DNA from: Alphaproteobacteria bacterium
GTDB lineage: Bacteria > Pseudomonadota > Alphaproteobacteria > ATCC43930 > CGMCC-115725
Direction of reading: 5' to 3'
DNA length: 14,649 nt
Assembly (NCBI GenBank): GCA_019241915.1
Contig: JAFAWI010000629.1
Coordinates: 1 to 14,649 of the forward strand
In this document: positions 1 to 7,218 of the stretch, piece after piece
Layout: the number at the start of each line of letters is the position of its first letter
Numbering within the stretch: position 1 is the first letter of the stretch
Position numbers and translations under genes: made by a program
The notes under the pieces: model-generated
Databases searched by the model: none
What the model saw: only the letters and a program-made list of their open reading frames with translations
What the model was told of the DNA's origin: nothing

Positions 1-618
1 CGCCGTGAGGAGCTGCCGTTTCACAGCCCGCCGGCGCAATCGCGCCCGTTGTCCGAGCGGTTGCGCGCACCGCAGACCGGCATCGGCCCCGGCTGGCGCA
101 GCTTTTTCTATACCGAGGCGCCGCTGCTGTTCCATCAGCTGCCGCCCGACCGCCGCTGGCGCATCGTCAGCACCTGGCTCGGTCCCGCCGGCGGCTGGTA
201 CATGCGCGAGCGGATCGACGGCCGCGTCGCCTGCCGCAACGGTTGTGCGCCGCACGCGGTCGAGCTGGTGGGAGGCAAGGTCAAGCTGCACCTGACCGGG
301 GTCGAAGAGCGCAGTATCGCAGTCGATCACGTCATTGCCGCAACCGGCTATCGCCTCGATGTCGGCAGGATCGCTTTTCTCGACGAAGCCTTGCGCCGCG
401 CCGTCTCAGTGGCATCGGGCTTCCCGGTGCTGTCGCGCCATTTCGAAAGCTCCGTTGCCGGGCTCTTTTTTGTCGGGCCGGCATCGGCGCTGAGCTTTGG
501 CCCGATGTTCCGTTTTGTGCTCGGCGCCCGCTTCACGGCGCGCCGGCTGTCGCGGCACCTCGCCCAGGCTGGCATGCGGCGGCCGGCCATGCGCAAGCCG
601 GCGCTGGCGGTGCACTAG
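1..618 (+). CDS. Flavin-dependent monooxygenase-like oxidoreductase, C-terminal part
   Basis: The frame is open from the first base to the TAG at 616-618, giving 205 codons; the start and the N-terminal FAD-binding Rossmann motif lie left of the window. An ATGY motif is encoded at 340-351. This is the 'ATG' signature of class B flavoprotein and lysine/ornithine N-hydroxylase-type monooxygenases, which sits near the end of the NAD(P)-binding part. It is followed by a GLFFVGPAS stretch and an FGPMFRFV segment, typical of the closing FAD-contacting strand and helix. Such enzymes use NADPH and O2 to hydroxylate or oxidise a small substrate in the cytoplasm. The next genes are an ATP-grasp ligase and a thioesterase, suggesting a role in making or tailoring an amino-acid-like group. 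The family is fairly clear; the substrate is unknown. A plain NAD(P)-binding FAD oxidoreductase is the alternative. Confidence 0.72.
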   Translation, partial: RREELPFHSPPAQSRPLSERLRAPQTGIGPGWRSFFYTEAPLLFHQLPPDRRWRIVSTWLGPAGGWYMRERIDGRVACRNGCAPHAVELVGGKVKLHLTGVEERSIAVDHVIAATGYRLDVGRIAFLDEALRRAVSVASGFPVLSRHFESSVAGLFFVGPASALSFGPMFRFVLGARFTARRLSRHLAQAGMRRPAMRKPALAVH

Positions 619-651
619 CCGGCGCGGCGTCAAAGACGAGGCGCCGGCTAG
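615..651 (+). promoter_or_regulatory. Strong intercistronic hairpin covering a stop codon and abutting a start codon
   Basis: A perfect 11-bp inverted repeat has arms CTAGCCGGCGC (615-625) and GCGCCGGCTAG (641-651). Inside it a second stem, CGTC (628-631) with GACG (635-638), closes an AAA loop. The two stems are separated by a 2x2 internal mismatch (626-627 and 639-640). The left arm contains the TAG stop of the upstream gene, and the right arm ends one base before the ATG at 652. The only SD-like bases for the downstream gene (ACGAGG, 636-641) fall inside the structure. There is no U-tract, so it is not a classical intrinsic terminator. An mRNA-processing, stability or translation-control element is inferred. 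Confidence 0.6.
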
Positions 652-1755
652 ATGAACGCGCTATTGATCGCGTTCGCCGTGACGCTGCCTTATCACGTGC
701 TGCGCGCTGCGACCGCGGCGGGATTGCAGGCCCATGTCCTCGGCAGCGGGGCATCTCGCGGTCTCAGCCGCTCGCGGCATTGCCGCGGCTATCATGTTTC
801 GCGCTGCGGCGGCGACCCCGAGATCATGCTTGCCGAGATCCGCGACGTGGTCGCCCGCCACGGCATCGAAGTCGTGCTGCCGGCCGACGACGTCGCGACT
901 CGGCTGCTCGCCCTGCTCAACGGCCGGCTACCGGTCCGCAGCACGCCGCTGCCTGACGTTGCCACCTTTGACCTGTTGAACGACAAGTGGAACTTCACGC
1001 GGTTCTGCCGCAAGCACGGCGTGCGCGTGCCGGAAGCCCGCCTGTTCGACAGCCGGGCCGAGCTGATCGCGGCGTTGGAATGGGGCGAGATTGCCTTGCC
1101 GCTCACCGTCAAACCGACCAACCGCTCGGGCGGGATCGGCGTCCTGCATCTGCGCCAGCCGGCGGACCTCGCGCTGCTCGACGGCCTCGATTACCGTCCG
1201 GTTCTGACGCAGCGGCACATAGTCGGCGAGTCCGTCAGCATCACGCTGCTGTGCGAGCGCGGCCGCGTCCGCGCACATGTCGCGCAGCAGCGCGACGCGC
1301 GACGGTTTCGGGTGCTGACGCATGCCGATCTGCTGAGGAGCGCCGCACAGGTGGCCGAGTTGACCGGGTACCACGGCACCGTGAATTACGACGCCATTCT
1401 CGCCGAGGCGGACGGCCTCGCTTACCTCGTCGAGTGCAACCCGCGCTTCTGGTACTCGATCTATCTGGTGATGCTCGCCGGGCTGAACTTTGTGGATTTG
1501 GCGCTGCACCCAGGCACCGGTGTTGCGACGCTCGACCGTGGCGAGATGCGGCTTTCGTGGCGCGATGTGATGGCTCGGCCATGGGCGGCGACACGTCTCG
1601 ATTGGCGGTTTCAGCGCTACAATTTTAGCGACCCGCGGGCCTATCTGCTGCTGCGTCGCGGGTGTTACGACGACAGCGACGTGGCGGTGCCGGCGGCGGC
1701 GATGGCGCCGTACGCCCTACCCGAGGTGCCGGCCCTCGCCGGCGAGGCGCAATGA
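652..1755 (+). CDS. ATP-grasp domain carboxylate-amine (or thiol) ligase
   Basis: This 367-residue protein has the ATP-grasp layout. A pre-ATP-grasp alpha/beta domain spans about residues 1-105. The central domain has the ATP-binding lysine in LTVKPTNRSGGIGV (K154, glycine-rich loop 157-164). The C-terminal ATP/Mg site is LVECNPRFWYS (E261 and N263 as metal ligands). These enzymes activate a carboxylate as an acyl phosphate and join it to an amine or thiol. The profile is closest to the carbamoyl-phosphate-synthase/PylC-like ligases; no partner domain is fused. The start at 652 directly follows the hairpin, and the stop overlaps the next start (ATGA), so translational coupling with the thioesterase is likely. 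The neighbourhood suggests amide formation on a glycan or on a precursor of its decoration, which is inference. The family is clear; the substrate is unknown. Confidence 0.85.
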   Translation: MNALLIAFAVTLPYHVLRAATAAGLQAHVLGSGASRGLSRSRHCRGYHVSRCGGDPEIMLAEIRDVVARHGIEVVLPADDVATRLLALLNGRLPVRSTPLPDVATFDLLNDKWNFTRFCRKHGVRVPEARLFDSRAELIAALEWGEIALPLTVKPTNRSGGIGVLHLRQPADLALLDGLDYRPVLTQRHIVGESVSITLLCERGRVRAHVAQQRDARRFRVLTHADLLRSAAQVAELTGYHGTVNYDAILAEADGLAYLVECNPRFWYSIYLVMLAGLNFVDLALHPGTGVATLDRGEMRLSWRDVMARPWAATRLDWRFQRYNFSDPRAYLLLRRGCYDDSDVAVPAAAMAPYALPEVPALAGEAQ

Positions 1756-2645
1756 GCGACACCGCGCTGTTGTTCCGCAGCATCCGCGCCGCGCGCGCCT
1801 GGGTGCAGAGCGGCACCGTTGAGGCCGCAGCGTCGGCCGCGTGTGTCACAATGAAGCCTGGCGGCGGCGCGCCGCCGCTGTTCCTGATCCCCGGCGCCGC
1901 CGGCAGCATCCTGCAGCTGGCGCCGCTGGCCGAGGCGATCCCGGCGGCGGGGCCGGTCTACGCGATCAAACCGCGCGGCCTCGAACCCGGCGAGATCCCG
2001 TGCGCGGCGCTGAGCGAGATGGCCGAGCACGCGGTCGACATCATGACCAAGGCATGGCCTGCGGGACCCTATCTGCTCGCCGGCTATTCGGCGGGGGGGC
2101 TTGTCGCACTCGAAGCGGCGCGCCAGCTCGCCGCGGAGGGGCGGCGGGTGCCGCTGGTGGTGCTGCTCGACACCTATCCGAGCCGCGCAGTGTGGCCGTT
2201 GCGCTGCCACGTCGAAATCCTGCTGGGCCAGACCCTGCGCGCCTGCTGGGCGCTGCGCCACTGCTCGCCGCGGCAGCTCGCGACGGAGCTCAACCGCCGG
2301 CTGCGCAGCCTGCTGCACTACCTGGCGGGAAGCGGCGTCCGCCTGGTGTCGTCGCCGGAGATCGTCGCCGAAGGCACCGATGCGGCGTCGCGACGCGTTC
2401 ATTTGGCGACCTACACCGCCGGTGAGGCCCATCGACCGTCCCGCTACGCCGGCAAGGTGGTGTTCCTGCAGCCGCATGAGGTGCCCCACCTGGAGCCCCG
2501 CCGGCCGGAGCGGGTCTGGCGCCGCTTCCTCGACGATCTGGCGATTCGCCGGGTGCCGGGAACGCATCTCGGCATGCTGCAGGACGACGCTGCGGCGGCC
2601 GGGGCCGAGATCGGGCGTTGTCTCGCCGAATTTGCGGACGCGTAG
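1752..2645 (+). CDS. Type II thioesterase-like alpha/beta hydrolase
   Basis: This 297-residue protein resembles the stand-alone or terminal thioesterases of NRPS/PKS systems. The oxyanion strand is PPLFLIPGAAGS (residues 41-52) and the nucleophile elbow is GYSAGG with S113. The acid is probably D140 in VVLLDTYP, and the base H272 in VPGTHLGML, matching the usual VPG-x-H-xx-ML ending. The start at 1752 is chosen because it overlaps the preceding stop as ATGA and has GAGG four bases upstream; longer versions of the frame would run into the ATP-grasp gene. Family members hydrolyse or transfer acyl groups from a phosphopantetheine carrier. No carrier protein or adenylation enzyme is visible here, so one may lie left of the window. 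Its place between an ATP-grasp ligase and glycan genes suggests it releases or transfers an acyl or aminoacyl decoration. Confidence 0.85.
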   Translation: MSDTALLFRSIRAARAWVQSGTVEAAASAACVTMKPGGGAPPLFLIPGAAGSILQLAPLAEAIPAAGPVYAIKPRGLEPGEIPCAALSEMAEHAVDIMTKAWPAGPYLLAGYSAGGLVALEAARQLAAEGRRVPLVVLLDTYPSRAVWPLRCHVEILLGQTLRACWALRHCSPRQLATELNRRLRSLLHYLAGSGVRLVSSPEIVAEGTDAASRRVHLATYTAGEAHRPSRYAGKVVFLQPHEVPHLEPRRPERVWRRFLDDLAIRRVPGTHLGMLQDDAAAAGAEIGRCLAEFADA

Positions 2646-2665
2646 GTTGATGGCGTTGCGACCCG

Positions 2666-2671
2666 TATACT
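2666..2671 (+). promoter_or_regulatory. Possible -10 element upstream of the BY-kinase-like gene
   Basis: TATACT differs from the sigma-70 -10 consensus at one base and sits in a small AT-rich patch of the 57-bp gap. A TTGATG at 2647-2652 would leave only a 13-bp spacer, too short for a standard promoter. An internal promoter splitting the tailoring genes from the glycan genes is therefore possible but weakly supported. Confidence 0.2.
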
Positions 2672-2702
2672 TTTTCACGGCAAGAGGGCATCGCACGAGG
2701 CC

Positions 2703-3443
2703 ATGGTGACCAGCATCTACGATGCCTTGCAGCGCGCGCGGCAGGGGGCCGGACAGGACGGACGGCCGCTGCCCGGCGAAGCTGGGGCCCGGCGGCCGAG
2801 CGAGCCGCTGCCGGGGCGCGGGCCGGGTCCGCTCGCGGCCGAGCTGACGCCGCTGCTGGCAGCGGTGCGCCCGCTGCTCGAAACCCGCGGCGCGGTGCTG
2901 CATTTCGTCGCCGCCGCCGCAGGCGAGGGCACCTCCCGCGTTGCGCGCGAGTTCGCGCTGCTCGCCGCCACCACCGGTCGGCGGCGCACGCTGCTGATCG
3001 ACGCTGTACGCGGCGAACGGAGCACAGCGCGCCATTTCAAATGCGACGTGGCGCGCGGTCTGGTCGACGGCGCCTGGATCGGTTTCGAGGAGAGCGAGCT
3101 GCGGCGCGAGGTGACCGGAACTTCACTGTCGGTCGCCTGTCTCGTCGGCGAGCGCGGCAGCGGCCCGCCCGATGCCGCGACGCTCAGCGGTCTCTACCAG
3201 CAGTTGCGCAACCAGTTCGAGCTGGTCGTCATCGACTGTCCGGCAATGGAGAGGGGCGAATACGCGACGCTGCTGCCCGACGAAGCCGACGGCATCTTTC
3301 TGGTGATCAGGGCCGAAGGCACTCGGCCCGCCGCGATTGTCCACGCCAAGTCCATCGTCGAGCAGGCAGGCGGGCGTTTCCTCGGCGCCGTGTTCAACGG
3401 CCGCCGCAACTACATTCCCGAATTCCTCTACCGGCTGCTGTAG
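2703..3443 (+). CDS. CpsD/CapB-like polysaccharide regulator with degenerate Walker A
   Basis: This 246-residue cytoplasmic protein has the fold signature of bacterial tyrosine-kinase (BY-kinase) P-loop ATPases. The N-terminal SIYDALQRARQ helix is common in CpsD-type proteins. The P-loop region is AAAGEGTSR (71-79), Walker A' is LLIDAVRG (97-104), and Walker B is FELVVIDCP (172-180). In the P-loop the usual GEGKS/T lysine is replaced by T77. The C-terminus has only two tyrosines (Y237 and Y243, in NYIPEFLYRLL) rather than a tyrosine-rich cluster. It may thus be a non-kinase or weakly ATP-binding regulator of glycan chain length or export. Family members normally act with a membrane Wzc/GumC-type co-polymerase, which is not present here. 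The ATG at 2703 is the first one compatible with the conserved N-terminal helix. An intercistronic gap of 57 bp precedes it. Confidence 0.8.
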   Translation: MVTSIYDALQRARQGAGQDGRPLPGEAGARRPSEPLPGRGPGPLAAELTPLLAAVRPLLETRGAVLHFVAAAAGEGTSRVAREFALLAATTGRRRTLLIDAVRGERSTARHFKCDVARGLVDGAWIGFEESELRREVTGTSLSVACLVGERGSGPPDAATLSGLYQQLRNQFELVVIDCPAMERGEYATLLPDEADGIFLVIRAEGTRPAAIVHAKSIVEQAGGRFLGAVFNGRRNYIPEFLYRLL

Positions 3444-3452
3444 CACCGCTGC

Positions 3453-3467
3453 GGCAGGAGCGCTGCC
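3453..3467 (+). terminator. Small GC hairpin after the BY-kinase-like gene
   Basis: GGCAG (3453-3457) pairs with CTGCC (3463-3467) around a five-base loop, eight bases after the TAG and followed by TTATCC. The stem is only 5 bp and no run of T follows, so at most it is a weak terminator or an RNA-stability element. Confidence 0.2.
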
Positions 3468-3506
3468 TTATCCGTTAGTTAAGCGATCCTCGGGCACACT
3501 CCGCTG

Positions 3507-4835
3507 ATGACGTCCGATCAGGCGATTGCGACGCCGCGCCCGCGGCTGGCAGCGCGGCTCGCGCGTTATCGCTATGCCCTCGCGGTGCTCGACCAGGGGG
3601 CGCTCAGCGTCTTTGGCTTTGCCCTCAATCTTATCCTGCTGCGAACCCTGTCGGCGGCCGATTACGGCATCGTCTCGCTGTGGATGACGATGGCGCTGTT
3701 CGCGGCGAGCATTCAGGGTGCACTGGTTCTTGGCCCGCTCAACATCCATGCCGTCGCCGCGGCGCCGCCCGAGGCCGCGCGGCTCGAAGCGTCGCTGGCC
3801 ACGGTAAATCTCGTTACCGTCGCCGCCACGGCGCTGATCGCCGGGATCGTCAACCTGTTCGCGGCCACCGAATGGGCCGCGCATGACTCACTGACCGTGC
3901 TGGCGATCCCGCTTTTTGTCGCCGCCGGCCTCGGTCGCGAATACGCCCGCAGCATCGCCTTCAGCCGCCGCAACATGGCGATGCTGCTGCGGGTGGACGG
4001 CCCGTACCTCGCGGTGACCGCTGCCTGTCTCGGCGCGATGCTGCTGTGGCCGCAGCGTTTGGCCACCCTGGCCGCGGCATTTCTCGCGATGACCCTCGGC
4101 TGCCTGGTCAGCCAGCTCTGTACCCTGTCGCATCGCGACAGGGGCAACGACCGGCGACTATTCGCCCGCGGCTGGTTTACCGCGTATCGCCGCATCGGCG
4201 GCGAGGTCGCGTGGTCGCTGGCGGGCGTCTTCGCCAACCACATCGAGACCCGCGGTTATGTCTATATCGCCACGAGCATGGTCGGGGTCGCGGCGCTCGG
4301 CGCGATCAACGCGGTCGGGCTGCTGTTCCGCCCGGTCGGGGTGCTGACCACCGCGTGGGGCCAGTCGGCGCTGCCGCACCTGTCGGCGGCGCTGGCGCAG
4401 CGGCGGGTCGCCGAGTTCGACCGCATCCTCGGATCCGCACTTGCCGCCGGCGCGGGCGGCACCGTCGCGCTCAGCGCGGCGCTGTGGGCCGCCTGGCAGC
4501 CGATCGAGCACTACCTGCTTGCGGGGAAGTACAGCGATACATGGGCGCTGCTGCTGCCATGGGCGGCGGCATCGGCCGCCAGCGTCCTGCGCTACATCGC
4601 CAGCATGGGCCTCGTTGCGGCGCGCGAGTTTCGTTTTCTCGCGGTCGCGCAGGCCATTTGCGGGCTCGCCGCGGCCGCCGCGACTGCCGGCCTCATTTTG
4701 TGGCAGGGCTATACGGCGGCGATATGGGGCATCGCGCTCGGCAACGGGGCCTGCTTTCTGTGGGAAATGGCGCGGCTGCCGCGCGTCCGCCGCCGCGCTT
4801 TGGCCGGCGGACTGGCGCCCGCGCCCGCCGCTTGA
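3507..4835 (+). CDS. Wzx-like polysaccharide flippase (MOP superfamily)
   Basis: This 442-residue, strongly hydrophobic protein has the spacing of about 12 membrane helices expected for Wzx/MATE-like (MOP) transporters. A basic N-terminal tail (about residues 10-22) precedes the first helix. The opening segment, including LRTLSAADYGIVSLW, matches the 'L-x-x-x-D-Y-G' pattern seen at the end of helix 1 in polysaccharide biosynthesis proteins. A further D-x-W-x-LLP-W segment occurs near residue 350, in the second half. Such proteins flip lipid-linked oligosaccharide repeat units from the cytoplasmic to the periplasmic face of the inner membrane. It stands between the BY-kinase-like gene and a glycosyltransferase, as usual in Wzx/Wzy loci. 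No clear SD precedes the ATG at 3507. The downstream gene starts 14 bases after its stop. Confidence 0.85.
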   Translation: MTSDQAIATPRPRLAARLARYRYALAVLDQGALSVFGFALNLILLRTLSAADYGIVSLWMTMALFAASIQGALVLGPLNIHAVAAAPPEAARLEASLATVNLVTVAATALIAGIVNLFAATEWAAHDSLTVLAIPLFVAAGLGREYARSIAFSRRNMAMLLRVDGPYLAVTAACLGAMLLWPQRLATLAAAFLAMTLGCLVSQLCTLSHRDRGNDRRLFARGWFTAYRRIGGEVAWSLAGVFANHIETRGYVYIATSMVGVAALGAINAVGLLFRPVGVLTTAWGQSALPHLSAALAQRRVAEFDRILGSALAAGAGGTVALSAALWAAWQPIEHYLLAGKYSDTWALLLPWAAASAASVLRYIASMGLVAAREFRFLAVAQAICGLAAAAATAGLILWQGYTAAIWGIALGNGACFLWEMARLPRVRRRALAGGLAPAPAA

Positions 4836-4849
4836 CGCTGGAGCCGCCG

Positions 4850-6082
4850 ATGCAGCCCGAGCGCGGCAAAGTCGCGATCCTCAACCACGGCTACCTGCCG
4901 CATTACCGCGTCCGCTTCTACGAGCTGCTGGCCGAGCGCGACGCCTTCGACTACGTCGTGTTCCACGGCGCGCCGCCGTCCTGGGCCGGCATCCCCGAGC
5001 TGACGGGCCCCTTCGCCTTCCCGCAGCGCCGGGTCGAGAACCGCGAGTTCCGCCTGGGGCCGCTGACCCTGATCTACCAGCCGGTGCTCCGCGAGATCCT
5101 CGGCGGCGGCTATGCGGCGATCGTCATCACCAGCGAGGCGAAATTCGTCTCGAACCTGATCCTGGCGCTGCTGTGCAAGCTGCGCGGGATCGCGGTGCTG
5201 CACTGGGGCTTCGGCTATCATCCGCCGCGCGGCTCGCGCGAGAGCGACGTGCCCAACAAACCGCTCCTCGCGGTCACCACGGCGATCAAAAGGGGGTTCA
5301 CCCGGATCGCCGACGGCTTTATTGCCTACACCGAAAGCGGCGCCGAGCAGCTCATAGCCGGCGGGTACCCGCGCGAACGCACTTTTTTTGTGCAGAACAC
5401 AATCGACATGAGCGAGCAGCTGCGCCTCTGCGAGGCCGAGCACGCCACCCCGGACGAAGACATTCGCCGCGAGTTTGGGCTGCGGCCGGATTCGGCCGTA
5501 TTCGTGTTTATCGGCCGACTGGTGCCGATCAAGCGCGTCGACCAGCTGATCGAGGCGATCCGGCTGATCCAACAACGCGGATTGGCGGCCCGGCCGACCG
5601 AAGCACTGATCGTCGGCGGCGGGAATTGCGAGCCGGCACTGCGCGCGCAGGCGGCCGACATGCCCGGCATCCATTTCCTCGGCGCGCTCCCTCCCAACGA
5701 CATCGTGGCCCGCGCGCTCAAGGTTTCGGTCGCCGCGGTGGTGCCGGGCATGGTCGGTCTCGTCGCCAACCACGCGCTGGCGCACGGCCGCCCGGTGATT
5801 ACCCGCGAGCTCGACACGCACAGCCCCGAGATCGAGTACATCGAACACGACGACAATGGGTTGATCGTTGGCGGTGACATGAGCGCCTTCGCGGCGACGC
5901 TCGCCCGCTTTGCGGGCGATCCGCCATGGCAGGCCCGGCTCGCTCACGGCGCGCGCGCTGCCCGCGAGGGGTTGCGCATGGACGATATGGCGGCGCGGTT
6001 TGACGAGGCCGTCTGCACCACGGTCGCGCGCCTCGCCACCGGTAACCGGGCGCTGCCGCAACCGCAGCCAGAGCAGCCGTGA
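4850..6082 (+). CDS. Family GT4 glycosyltransferase
   Basis: This 410-residue GT-B-fold transferase has no membrane helices. The N-terminal acceptor domain begins KVAILNHGYLPHYRVRFYE. The C-terminal donor domain starts at FVFIGRLVPIKRVDQLIEA (about 218-236), the classic GT4 strand with its lysine. It continues through the nucleotide-sugar-binding region with SPEIEYI (325-331) and DNGLIV (335-340), which corresponds to the E-x7-E zone. It would add one sugar from a nucleotide donor to the undecaprenyl-linked repeat unit at the inner-membrane cytoplasmic face. The ATG at 4850 has GGAG six bases upstream (4840-4843); the frame is open further left but overlaps the flippase gene there. The TGA overlaps the GTG of the next gene. 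Donor and linkage cannot be predicted. Confidence 0.88.
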   Translation: MQPERGKVAILNHGYLPHYRVRFYELLAERDAFDYVVFHGAPPSWAGIPELTGPFAFPQRRVENREFRLGPLTLIYQPVLREILGGGYAAIVITSEAKFVSNLILALLCKLRGIAVLHWGFGYHPPRGSRESDVPNKPLLAVTTAIKRGFTRIADGFIAYTESGAEQLIAGGYPRERTFFVQNTIDMSEQLRLCEAEHATPDEDIRREFGLRPDSAVFVFIGRLVPIKRVDQLIEAIRLIQQRGLAARPTEALIVGGGNCEPALRAQAADMPGIHFLGALPPNDIVARALKVSVAAVVPGMVGLVANHALAHGRPVITRELDTHSPEIEYIEHDDNGLIVGGDMSAFAATLARFAGDPPWQARLAHGARAAREGLRMDDMAARFDEAVCTTVARLATGNRALPQPQPEQP

Positions 6083-7218
6083 CTGAAGCCCCGGCAATCT
6101 CACGGCGCTCGCTGCTGCTCGGCGCCGCCGCGATCGCCGCCTGTCCCCCAAGCCGGGCTGCGGAGCCCGCCTCTCTGCGCGCCCTGGCCGCTGCGAGCGG
6201 CCTCACCTTCGGCAGCTATCTCGACATGGACGACTTGCGGGCCCAACCCGACTACGCCGCGCTCGCCGCGCGCGAGGCCGGGCTGATGGTGTCGGCAAGG
6301 ATGGATTGGGACCATCTGCAGCCGGCCCCTGCGCTGCACGAATTGGCCGGGGTCGACGCCGATTTTGCCTGGGCGCAGGCGCACGGGATGGGGTTCCGCG
6401 GCCATGCGCTGGTGTGGGGCGAGCGCGCGCCAGCGTGGTTCGCGGCGCTGCCCGACCGCGCCGCCGCGGTCGCCGCACTCGAAGACCATGTCGCGCTGAC
6501 CTGTCGCCACTTCGCCGGCCGCATGCATTCGTGGGACGTCGTCAACGAGGCGATCCTGGTCGGCGGCGGACGCGCCGATGGGCTGCGGCCGCATGTCTTT
6601 CTCGACAAGATCGGGCCGGATTACCTCGACATCGCGTTCCGTGTCGCGCGCGACAGTGACCCCGCCACAACGCTCGTCTACAACGAATTCGGCGTCGAAT
6701 TCGCCGGCACGGAGCAGCACGCCAAGCGGCGCGTGCTGCTCGCCCTGCTCGACGGGTTCAACAAACGCGGCACGCCGATCGACGCGGTCGGTTTGCAGAG
6801 CCACATCTCGGTCGGCGAGATGGCGCGGTTCGAGGCCGCCGAATTCCGCGGTTTCCTCGACGAGATCGCCGCGCGCGGGCTCGAGATCATGCTCACCGAG
6901 CTCGATTGCGTCGATAAGGCCGCGCCGGCGGATATCGCCGCTCGTGACGGCGCTGTCGCCGACGCCTACCGCCGCTACCTCGATGCGGCGCTGGCGCATC
7001 CCGCGGTGACGACGATCGTGACCTGGGGTCTCAGCGACCGCAGCAGCTGGATCGTGTCGGGCACCGAGCCCGAGGCGCGGCGCGATGACGGGCAGCGGCC
7101 GCGGCCGCTGCCGTTCGACACCGGCCTCAAACCGAAGCCCGCCTACCGCGCGATCGCCGAGGCGCTGCGCAACGCGCCTGGCCGCGGCGCGATACGGCGC
7201 GCCGCGGCGGCGCGGTGA
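6079..7218 (+). CDS. Tat-exported glycoside hydrolase family 10 enzyme
   Basis: This 379-residue enzyme begins with a GTG at 6079 that overlaps the preceding stop (GTGA), implying coupled translation. A twin-arginine signal (SRRSLLLGAAAIAAC, residues 8-22) suggests Tat export to the periplasm. The rest is a GH10 (beta/alpha)8 barrel: HALVW (109-113), acid/base E157 in WDVVNEAI, Q240/H242 in GLQSH, nucleophile E274 in LTELDC, W316 in TWGLSD, and a closing RPLPFD...KPAYRAI segment. The -1 subsite is thus intact. The segment usually reading E-N-x-x-K-W before the first catalytic region is SARMDW (72-77), so the residues that bind the -2 sugar in xylanases are replaced. In this context it probably trims or degrades the exopolysaccharide. 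GH10 glycanases are known in rhizobial EPS clusters (PssW). Confidence 0.88.
   Translation: MTEAPAISRRSLLLGAAAIAACPPSRAAEPASLRALAAASGLTFGSYLDMDDLRAQPDYAALAAREAGLMVSARMDWDHLQPAPALHELAGVDADFAWAQAHGMGFRGHALVWGERAPAWFAALPDRAAAVAALEDHVALTCRHFAGRMHSWDVVNEAILVGGGRADGLRPHVFLDKIGPDYLDIAFRVARDSDPATTLVYNEFGVEFAGTEQHAKRRVLLALLDGFNKRGTPIDAVGLQSHISVGEMARFEAAEFRGFLDEIAARGLEIMLTELDCVDKAAPADIAARDGAVADAYRRYLDAALAHPAVTTIVTWGLSDRSSWIVSGTEPEARRDDGQRPRPLPFDTGLKPKPAYRAIAEALRNAPGRGAIRRAAAAR

Noticed and set aside
1665..3035. Long open frame on the - strand (about 456 codons)
   Set aside because: It is fully antisense to the thioesterase and BY-kinase-like genes, both of which carry clear motifs. Its translation is low-complexity and rich in R/A/G/Q, typical of GC-rich shadow frames.
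4709..6151. Long open frame on the - strand (about 480 codons)
   Set aside because: It is antisense to the GT4 gene with its diagnostic donor-domain motifs; no domain pattern is visible in the antisense product.
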